From Pseudisothecium myosuroides (Eukaryota > Streptophyta > Bryopsida > Hypnales > Lembophyllaceae): a stretch of 64,000 bases of DNA. Shown piece by piece: positions 55,784 through 64,000 of the stretch. The stretch covers positions 12,090,001 to 12,154,000 of the forward strand of contig OX637293.1 of NCBI GenBank assembly GCA_951799445.1, in the 5' to 3' direction. The notes below the pieces were generated by a model. It had not been told where the DNA came from. It was given only the letters and a program-made list of their open reading frames with translations, and searched no databases. Position numbers and translations under genes: made by a program. Positions within the stretch are counted from its first letter, which is position 1. Each line of letters starts with the position of its first letter.

Positions 55784-56142
55784 TGTAAGTTAGTACAGTA
55801 TGGTGAATTGTGATATTCCTCCTACTCCTGATGGTTGCGTGAGCGATTCCATCACAGCAGTAACTTCGTTTTCGTTGAAGCCTACGCCCTACGGACACGC
55901 TTCATCGCTTCGCCTGGTCCCCCAGCTGGCCTGGACTTGACGGAACGCTGGATTCGCCATTTGGCACCAGTCTTTCCCAGCTGAAGTTATTCGAGTTGCC
56001 ACATCAGGCGTTCAGTCCCCCAGGCAGCCAGGCAGCCAGGCAGTCAGACGAGGTCCTCCCTGCGCGGCTTCCCGCCTGCTGCAGATACCGGAGACTGAAA
56101 CGTGCTGCTGACTGGCAGACGTGGCACTGCAAAATCAAAGTG

Positions 56143-56722
56143 TTAACCCCTAAACGTCTGGATTCATCTCCAAAATTGACGATTTGAGAAAAAACCATTA
56201 TAAACTACAATTTGGAAGAATATTTTGGAATTGGTAGACAAATGAAAGCTGTAGATTTTGATTTTTAAATTCTATCCGTACGGTTAGATCTACTAATGCT
56301 ATCACCAATCTTTTTCTATAAATTTTGAAAAGAAAATTTCAGAATTCCTTCTAAATTCAATTACAAGTAAAATATTATCATTTTTTGAGTAAAACTTGTT
56401 GGAATGGATTTGAATTAAGGTTCTCTTCATATGGTGATTTTTTGAAATTTTTGTGGCCTTTACATCTTTGACCTCATTTTTGCACATCTAGTTTTGAACT
56501 AAAGTCAATGCAAATTGACCACTTGACATACTTCCACATTTGTAATTTTAGAAATGTATATATATTCTAGTAACACCAAATCCAACCGATGGATAGGACA
56601 ACAACTTGATAAAGTATCACCAAAAATTAGGATAACTTTCATCCAAGCAGAAATGAGACAGAAACAAGGATCTGAATCTGTTCATCATCCAGAAAATGGA
56701 CGTCGGAGCGCTCCAGGGTTAA
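56143..56722. mobile_element. TTAA-flanked MITE, type IV (copy 3)
   Basis: TTAACCCCTAAACGTC at the left, CGCTCCAGGGTTAA at the right; reverse-complement relative of 11723-12296. Lies immediately beyond the last remnant of the inverted DREB module. Confidence 0.6.
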
Positions 56723-56759
56723 GAGTCCGTTGGACGATGGACAAACAAATCAGTTATGA

Positions 56760-56988
56760 CTAACCCTTGAAGGACGGACTGGTGACCTTGGAAATCATCC
56801 CTTTGGATACCATGAGAATCATTGCCTTAACAAAATGAAAAAGCATTCATTGGAAATCAACCTATTGTAGAAGACCTTCCCTTTTCACAACAAAATTCCA
56901 AGGATGAATAGTTGCACTTTTGTCCACATGCAAAGATGCTCTGTCATTCATCGAACGCCAAACGTCCTCCACATCGTTCAAGGGCTAA
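56760..56988. mobile_element. 229-bp MITE, type VI (copy 3), flanked by CTAA
   Basis: CTAACCCTTGAAGGACG at the left, CGTTCAAGGGCTAA at the right. Same length and interior as the copies at 7676 and 13450, but both flanking tetranucleotides are CTAA instead of TTAA. Confidence 0.7.
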
Positions 56989-57397
56989 GGTAGGAGGCTA
57001 TAAAACAGAGCGGGCATTAAGAATGGACCCTATAAATGGCTGTGAAATGGACATGAGATGGTTCTGAAATTGACTAGTACATTCATAGAATGAATCAAGG
57101 AAAAAAGTCTAATTAATTGCAAGAGCCAATCATTCTCTTTGCTTTCCCCATTTTTATTTAGAATTGCAAGTGAACCGTTTATGAAAGACCTAGGGTCACA
57201 AATAGGGACCTATGACCCAACTTGTTTGAAAATTCATAAGTAACTCAAAAATGATTGGAAAAATACAAAACCACTTGGGTTAGATTCCTCATCAATTTCT
57301 CTATGTCTGAAAAATGAGCTAAAAATATTCCCGTCCAAGGAAATACATGAAAAAGGTGGACCAGCCCTTAGATGCTCCATTTCTGAGCCTCCTACCT
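56988..57397. mobile_element. MITE with AGGTAGGAGG ends (copy 2)
   Basis: AGGTAGGAGGCT...GAGCCTCCTACCT with TA on both sides (56986-56987, 57398-57399). 410 bp, homologous to 590-999. It sits directly against the right end of the type VI MITE, sharing its last bases. Confidence 0.7.
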
Positions 57398-57399
57398 TA

Positions 57400-58645
57400 T
57401 CATTGATTCCACACAGAGACAAAGTACTGCCACTCAGGGCTTTTTTACTGTAGCTCTTGTGTTCTGGCAGCATGTCATTGAATTAAATTTGGAGGGATGG
57501 ACGCCAAGGTATTAAGGTAACCCCCCATTCTTGACCAATGAACCACTCCTGACCTATAGGTGCACGTATTTCTAACCACGTTTAGAATGCGATTTTTTTT
57601 CATTTTCAAAGTTGGAACTAATAAATACATGATACATGTCCCAAGTTGTGAAAAAAATAGGAAATAATGATTAGGTAAAAAGTTATTGAATGATCAGAAT
57701 TGGAAGAGTCTAGACATTGGCCATGGGTCCGGCGCACTTTTTGCCTCCCAAAAGTCATAGTAATTTCAATTTAAGCGATAAATTACCAATTTTTTTGCAA
57801 TCCATGTCATTTCTATTGATGTACCTCTGAATTTTTTTTGTTTTGCCTTCACTACTCCAGATCATGTCGGAATTCTTTATTTGGTCATTTTTTGGGGGTG
57901 AGGGGTGGTACTTTAGCCCCTTTTTTTCCGAGTTGGTGAAATTTCACCAAAAAACACATGCGTTGTCGATAACTTAGTAGGTATAGACTGGAAGCTATAT
58001 GTAGTAAACCAATGTGTACCTCATATTAATTCATGATGTCACTAAGAGCATCGCCACGGCTACTTGCCAAAGGTACTCAACACGGGCAATGGGCGGGCCG
58101 TGGCTTAGAAATTGCCCCACGGCACGTATGCCAAGTGCAAAAATATGCCCTACCACTTCAAAAAATGAAGAAGGCACCGTGGGCAAATGGATACTCTTTG
58201 AACGTGGCTCGCCAAGCTATTTTATAATCTTTTGAATTCCACCTTTTGAAAGTTTGTCTTTAAAAGTTGAAAATATTCTTCTTAAAATAATAAAATAATA
58301 AGTATGGTGCACTTTTTGACCACTTGACGAGTCTTCCTGTGGGGCTGTGACTCTTCAATCAAAATGACGGCATGCCAACCAACAACAATTCCTTGTTTGG
58401 CGCCCCAGTTCCGGGTGTTAGCTGTAGGGATGCTCTAACGACCTTGACAAATTTGAGTAGGCAAGTAAGGAGGAGCTACCCATTAACAACCAGGATCCCA
58501 TTGGCATTTTATAAAGTAAACAAGCCCATTACCGCCAGTTGCTTGATTCCATCATTCTATTTTTGGCCCCAATTCCGTTCAAAAATTCATCCAAATCCTT
58601 TCATTTTTTGACTAAGTCACTGCTTTAATGTCAACAAGGAGTAAT
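57400..58645. other. Intergenic DNA with part of a dispersed repeat
   Basis: About 57600-57900 is homologous to about 62330-62620 and, reversed, to 12370-12560. Short frames at 58014-58235 and 58372-58611 show no domain. Confidence 0.4.
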
Positions 58646-59390
58646 GGGTGAATGCAAGAAACACTTGCCAATTTTGTTGCATTTTTACAGTATTCATGAT
58701 TTTTCTTCTAGAGTACTATAAAATTAGAAAAATAATTCTTAAAAAACAAAAAAAATATGGCTGATGTATACACCTTTAAGATGAAGGTAACCACCAAAGG
58801 AAATGCATATAAAAATTCTTTAAGCTAGAGAACTAAATAAGTGCCAAGTCTCAAGAAAATGGATACATTGATGTATAAATTAGTTAAAAATAGAAAAAAA
58901 ATTAAATACATAAAATGAAAATTGGCCATTTGTAACAAATCTATGGAGATGGTCATTCACCCAAAAAAACTCCAAAATAATATTTTATACCCTCTTAAAC
59001 AAACTGAAAACTTTGCCTAATTTAGCCAAACCTCGTGAATTTTTGCTATTTTAATATTCAACATCATGACTACAAATAAAAATAGAATGGCAATAGCTCC
59101 TACATAAACCGTTTCGCTCCTTATCCGAGTCAGATTGTATAACATCGCGCCACCATACAAACATAGTATATAGGATCATTCCCAAGCCTAAGCTAAGAAG
59201 TGTTCCACCTCCCATAAAAGAGTGCAGAATGTTTTAAAATGTAAGCAGAAAGAAGCGCACTTTGTGGACTTCCACACCACATACAATTAACTATTTTTAA
59301 AATTCCTTCTCTGCATAGCTACAAGTCTACTAGAAGACCATGCCCTCCAAATTTCAGCTCGAAACTTGTTTTCTTGGGTACTAAATAGTA

Positions 59391-61808
59391 CTCCCTCTAT
59401 TTCCCAAAAATACACGGATTTCATACGCGGTACTGTATTAAGGCAAATACCTGAAATTATGGAACTGAACATGCTTACAAGGAAGTGAGTACACTAATGT
59501 CACCAGTAATACGGTTTCTGGAAAGTCAACGCGCTTTCCGAAGAGGAAACACAGTTAGCAAAGGAGCATACGAAAGACTCCGCTATCACGAAAAGATTTT
59601 TGTGCGGTTATTGTGATTGGTGTTTTTGTTCCATCATGCCTCGTCAAGTGCTTGCCGATGAGAATTCTCCGTGTGTTCGTGCCGAAGCGCTTCAACCAGT
59701 GTTACTCATCAACACTTGCATTTTTGAGAATGAAGTCCACAGTGGTCCTCTATAACCCATTCCAGTGAATGTTGTCACCAACAAACGCAAGAAGCCCAAC
59801 TTGACAGACTAGGAGCGGCAGGCAGTGATTGAGTTTCTTCTTGCAAGGCAGAAGAACCCTGACAAGTCTGGGACACTCAAATACGGTGCTTTGAAGGCAG
59901 CTGCTCAGAAATTTGGGATAGCAGCAGAGGCAATAAGCGTAATTTGGAGACGAGCGGTGCAGTCTTGGGCCAATGGCAATATTGTTGCAAATGTGTCCTC
60001 CCGCAAACGTGGTCGCGTTGGTCGCAAAAAGCTCATTCTAAACAACGAGGATGTGAAAGCGATTCCTTTGAACTTGTGACAGAATATGCGGTCGTTGGCT
60101 TTCCATCTTGGCGTCTCCCCTGCGACTATCCACCGCCGCACCAGACAGGGGGAATTGAAGCCCTACACAAGCGCAATCAAGCCATACTTGACAAACACAA
60201 ATAAGGTTGAGCGCTTGAAATTTTGCTTGAGCATGTTGGACCCATACTCGCCAGGAACATTCAAGGACATGATGGACCGTCTTCACATAGATGAGAAGTG
60301 GTTCTATATTACAAAGACGAACACCAAGTACTACTTGGCACCTAGGGAGGAGCCGCCACACCGCACTTGTAAAAGCAAACGATTCATAACGAAAGTTATG
60401 TTCATGCCTGTGGTTGGGAGGCCACGATTCGACTCGTACCGATCTTGCCTATTCCATGGCAAGATTGGAATCTTTCCTTTCGTTTGCAAGAGCCTCCCAA
60501 GCGTAGTAGCAAGAACCGTCAAGCAGGGACATTGGAAACAAAGTCCATCAACTTGGTCTCAAAGGACGAGATGCGGAAGATGTTCATTGAGAACGTCTTG
60601 CCGGCAATCAAGGAGAAGTGGCCACGTAATTGGCCTGGCAAGAATGGCAATACGATTGTCATTCAACAAGACAATGCTAAGCCGCACGTTACGAGCGACG
60701 ACCCTACTATAATGAACCACTTGGTGGAGGACAGGTTCAACATTCAATTGGTATGCCAACCACCTAACAGCCCCGACATGAACATCCTTGATTTGGGATT
60801 TTTCAGGGCGACTCAAGCCCTCCAACATCAGCTTGCACAAAATACGATTGATGACCTCATTTCTGCAATGGAGCAAGCCTTCTGGAACATGGATAGTCAG
60901 AAGTTGAACTTGGTATTCTTGTCGTGGCAGCAATGCATGGTTGAAACTATGCGCACAGGTGGTTGCAACCGCTACAAGCTGCCACACATGGGCAAAGCAC
61001 CACTTCAACGGAAAGGGCAACTTCCAATAGTACTCAATTGTCCTGAAGATGTTGTAGAGCTTGCCCAGCAAGCCATTCAACGTCGATAAATTTCTGTCTT
61101 CAAGCGGCTTCTTTTTAGGATGTGAAAATTAGAGAGATATTGCAAAGCACCAACCTTGAGAGTTTCTTTTGAGAAGTTAGGGTTATTGTTGTTTCTCTTG
61201 CTCAGAGTTGTGTGATTCTAGCTTGCTGTCCATTTTTCCAAGATTAAATCCATGGATACTGAGAGCCATATCCCTGGATTTTGGAATTTTGGTATAGTAT
61301 CAGGTAGTATGAGCTGGATTGAGTCAGTTCTTGAGGTTGTTCAGGTTTGTTGTCCTTATGTCAATTGGGTGTGTTGAAATAAATCTTCTTCATCTTCCTG
61401 CTTTGTGTGAGTACTTTGTTGCAAACTGTATTCGCAATTCATTTAATGACCATGCCATCATTCACTCCTCAATTCTTCATTGTATGGTTTCACATGCATA
61501 TGAATGGCAGAGCCTTGTGAGATTTGGTGTTTGACAGCAGAGGTTTTAAACATAGGACCATTGATTCCATTCTTGGTTTCTTTGGTGTATTAACAGCAAA
61601 GGTTTGCTTTCCCGAGGCCACAATTTCGCAAAAACTTGTGTATGTATGTCTGTGTGGTTCATTTGCTTGTCAGCAAGGAAAACATGGAAGCCATCAATTA
61701 ATCATGTCCATCTTCCAGTGCCAGGATTGCAGGAAAACCCAAATGCAGGTTTTAATTTGAAACAAAAAGAATAGCCCAAATCCCACTCTTATTCAGAAAC
61801 AGAGGGAG
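59391..61808 (+). mobile_element. Full-length plant mariner-like element
   Basis: CTCCCTCTATTTCCC at the left and GAAACAGAGGGAG at the right, TA at 59389-59390 and 61809-61810. 2418 bp, with one transposase frame inside on the plus strand. Of the size and termini expected for a plant Tc1/mariner element of the kind that mobilises Stowaway MITEs. Confidence 0.9.
59636..61089 (+). pseudogene. Mariner-like transposase, D39D type, inactivated
   Basis: An ATG at 59636 opens a frame that, ignoring breaks, runs about 484 codons to TAA at 61087, normal for plant mariner transposases. In order: an N-terminal helix-turn-helix region (residues from QAVIEFLLARQ to SLAFHLGVSPATIHRR), then the catalytic core. 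All three catalytic Asp codons are present: HIDEKWF (60290), QQDNAKPH (60670) and SPDMNILDLGFF (60790). There are exactly 39 residues between the second and third, the plant D39D signature. The frame is broken by TAA at 59753, TAG at 59810 and TGA at 60077, all in frame, and by a frameshift near 60485 consistent with a one-base deletion. The protein would normally bind the element ends in the nucleus and cut and paste it at TA sites. As it stands, it cannot make a full protein. Confidence 0.9.
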
Positions 61809-62041
61809 TACTAAAAACCTCTAAATTGGCAAGTGTGACATATAATTGGGGGCTATTTTTGGACAATAAACTATTTTTAAAAATTAAAAAAAAATTAGGC
61901 AAGGTGTATAATAGTCATGAGTACCTTACCTATAAATCTTGAGTCATTTGGAGCTAGAGCGCAAAAGTTATGGCCAAAAAACTAATCAAAACGCAAGGTG
62001 TGACGCAAAATAGTACAAGTGTTTCTTGCATTCACCCTAAT

Positions 62042-63177
62042 ATGTCAATTTTTTAATGGTGAACGCTTAAGTATCATTGAATACGTGGAAAGGTGGTTAT
62101 GGGTTGTTTACAAGACTTTCATGACTCCATTCTATAAGCAGTTTTGTAATTTTGAGGTAGAACGCTTCAAAAATTCATAGAGATTACAATTTTAATTGAA
62201 AAATTATAATTCCACTTAGGTTTGATTCTTGAAACAAGCACACACCTCTAAAAAATATGTGCCCGTCTTGGCTGGCTTCAAGATACTCCGATAGCTAATA
62301 GGGGTAATAATAGCTTAATATATACCTTAGTAGGATACCAAAAATTTAATAGAGGTTGCAACTTATTCCTAATCATCAATTCTTGGTCACACTTTGGAGG
62401 GTTGTTATGACACATTGTTTTCAGGAAATAGTCTCTAATTGAGTGCTTATAGAACATTTTGGACATTAATTATGGGTTTGGACCAACTTTTGCCTTCCAA
62501 ATTCATATTAATTTCAATTCCAGGAATAAATTATCAAAAAGTTTGCAATCTTTATGATTTTTGTCTTTCTTCATGGGAAAATTTTGCATTACCTCATACT
62601 ATTATAGATCATGAGCAAAATCGCCTAAGTGATGGATTATAAGTGGCTCCACCTTACTAGAAGTTGTATGGGGACAGACGTGAAGTCGACAGTAACATCA
62701 ATGGAATCTATTGTAGGGCAAATGGAGGTTCAAATGTCATTGTATGAAGGGAGGCAAGTTCTTTTCCATAAGCATAACATTGTTCACTACACAAAATAGT
62801 GAAATTAGATTGCTTTAACAATTAGGTTGCCTCAATATGAAATTTTTAAGAAAAATGGAAATAATAGTGACAAACATCTTGGTGTAATTGATGTATTCCT
62901 TGAGCTCACACCAACATAAATTTGATAGAAAGAGTTCAAAAGTGGTGTATTTTGAGCTTCCAAGATGCTATCTTCAATGTGTCACAAAAATTATAATTTT
63001 AATAATTTTGAAGAAAAATTAAAATGGAATAAAAAGTAGATTATTATAGCTATGCTTTCTTATTAGTTAAGATTAAAAACGATTAAAATCAAGAACTATT
63101 CTGAAAATTTCATATTTTGACTTTCCAAATGCCTATAGGACTTGCAATGTCTTTTAAGGGTTAAATGTGTTTTGAGT
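62042..63177. other. AT-rich intergenic DNA
   Basis: About 62330-62620 belongs to the dispersed repeat seen at 57600-57900. A CTTTTAAGGGTTAA at 63151-63164 resembles the right end of a TTAA-type MITE without a visible left end. No gene. Confidence 0.4.
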
Positions 63178-63442
63178 CATTAGAGGATTTTTGAGGCCTT
63201 TGCAAGACCATGAGTTTAAGAACTGCGGGAACTCTACCACATCATCAATCTGATGTAAGCGAGAGATTGCCATACCAGATAATAATATTTAATTCATTTT
63301 GTAATAAAAAAATAAAAAATAAAAAATAATTTTTTTTTTTGTTATTTTTTAAATATTCAATATTCTGATAGCATACTCTTGGTTCACAATAAGGAAAACA
63401 AGCTTGAAATGGTCTCCTAATGCCCTAAAAAATCCTCTAATG
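63178..63442. mobile_element. CATTAG-family TIR element (copy 5)
   Basis: CATTAGAGGATTTTTGAGG at the left, CCCTAAAAAATCCTCTAATG at the right. The flanks (GAGT / ATTT) show no shared tetramer. Interior with an A/T tract and AAGACCATGAGTTT, matching AAGACCGCGAGTTT of copy 2. Confidence 0.7.
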
Positions 63443-64000
63443 ATTTTCCTTGAATAAAGACCACAAAGCCATATTAGCAAAGGTTTGAATCTATCTTCCA
63501 AATGCGTCTTTTTCAAGCGGTTCAATACGGGGTTCCAAATGGAGTTCTTTAGCAAGAGATCCTACCTTCAAATGGCTTGGAATTTGAGTCATCTGAAGTT
63601 GGTAGTTACTTCGTGTTGGTAGTTTTGGGTGCTTGGGCTTTGCCCTTTGGTTTTTGGCTTTGCCTTGAAGCCTCCTTTCTGCCAACCTCCTTTCTGCCAA
63701 TCTGTTGGCTCTTACTTTGCTTCTCTTGCCTCATGTTCAAAAAATGATAACAAATAGTGCAGAATTTTTTGTTTTAAATGTAAAAAATTACACCAAGGGT
63801 GTTCCTTTTGGTTCTGTGTACTATTTCCATTTTGTCATTGGAAATTGTCCATGTGTTTAAAATTTTAAAAAAATAAAAAAATCTATCTTCCGGATCACGG
63901 TAAACAGATGTGCGCACCTTGTGGCAGCAACATTGTACTGAACAGAGTATTCTTCCGCAAATATAAAAGCAAAGGCAATTCCGAAATAGCCCCTCGAAAG
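63443..64000. other. Intergenic DNA at the window edge
   Basis: A minus-strand frame of about 69 codons (63491-63700) with ERRLAERRL repeats reflects a short tandem duplication (TCCTTTCTGCCAA) rather than a known domain. Nothing else was recognised. Confidence 0.4.

Larger units (their letters stand above)
48930..56135 (-). repeat. Inverted module (carries gene E), broken by insertions
   Basis: The reverse-complement counterpart of module 4 in pieces: 48930-49075, 49434-51550 (3' flank, gene E, proximal promoter), 54770-54885 and 55784-56135 (distal upstream). Inserted or foreign DNA lies at 49205-49433, about 51560-54770, and 54886-55783. With module 4 it makes a large imperfect palindrome centred near 48.2 kb. 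Confidence 0.7.
58646..62037. mobile_element. TIR element of about 0.97 kb split by a mariner-like element
   Basis: GGGTGAATGCAAGAAACA (58646 on) is exactly inverted at 62016-62037 (22-bp perfect TIR), and TAAT flanks both sides (58642-58645, 62038-62041). Removing the nested 2.4-kb element leaves about 972 bp with no coding capacity. Superfamily uncertain. Confidence 0.65.

Noticed and set aside
61319..61760. Open frames between the transposase end and the right end of the mariner-like element
   Set aside because: No known motif, short, and inside the 3' non-coding part of the element.
1..64000. tRNA, rRNA, CRISPR arrays
   Set aside because: No cloverleaf with A and B boxes, no rRNA-like sequence and no spaced short repeats of CRISPR type were noticed by eye. 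The organism is a plant.

Overview
The window is nuclear DNA of a land plant. The evidence is a full-length RACK1 gene with plant-type telo-box promoter motifs, a cluster of plant AP2/ERF (DREB-type) genes, a mariner-like element with the plant D39D triad, and many MITEs with plant-type ends. Every coding region seen is intronless. Genes are GC-rich islands in AT-rich, transposon-packed DNA. I cannot name the species; an early-diverging lineage is possible but not shown.

Layout. 1-5.6 kb: nested small DNA transposons. 5.6-7.0 kb: RACK1 and its promoter. 7-18.3 kb: no gene recognised; a Copia remnant, several MITEs and a cluster of GC-rich hairpins. 18.37-19.15 kb: DREB-type gene A on the minus strand. 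20.7-47.5 kb: a tandem array of about 7-kb modules. The first is truncated, with upstream DNA but no gene; the next three carry near-identical DREB-type genes B, C and D. 48.9-56.1 kb: an inverted, transposon-broken module with paralogue E, facing D tail to tail; E has ACG where the others have the initiator ATG. 56.1-64 kb: more nested elements, including a 2.4-kb mariner-like element with a broken transposase inside a larger TIR element.

The array is useful because its modules serve as each other's empty sites. Comparing them shows by eye (i) a group of TTAA-flanked, piggyBac-like MITEs whose insertion duplicates exactly 4 bp, (ii) a CATTAGAGG...CCTCTAATG family that inserts with no visible target duplication, (iii) pogo-like MITEs with TA duplications, and (iv) an hAT-like MITE that predates the array in one place and postdates the inverted arm in another.

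Two genetic systems are visible: a single ribosomal scaffold gene (RACK1), and a DREB-type family that expanded recently and is already diverging. Copy D has a changed TATA box and a lost CCGAC core, copy E has lost its ATG, and one module has lost its gene.
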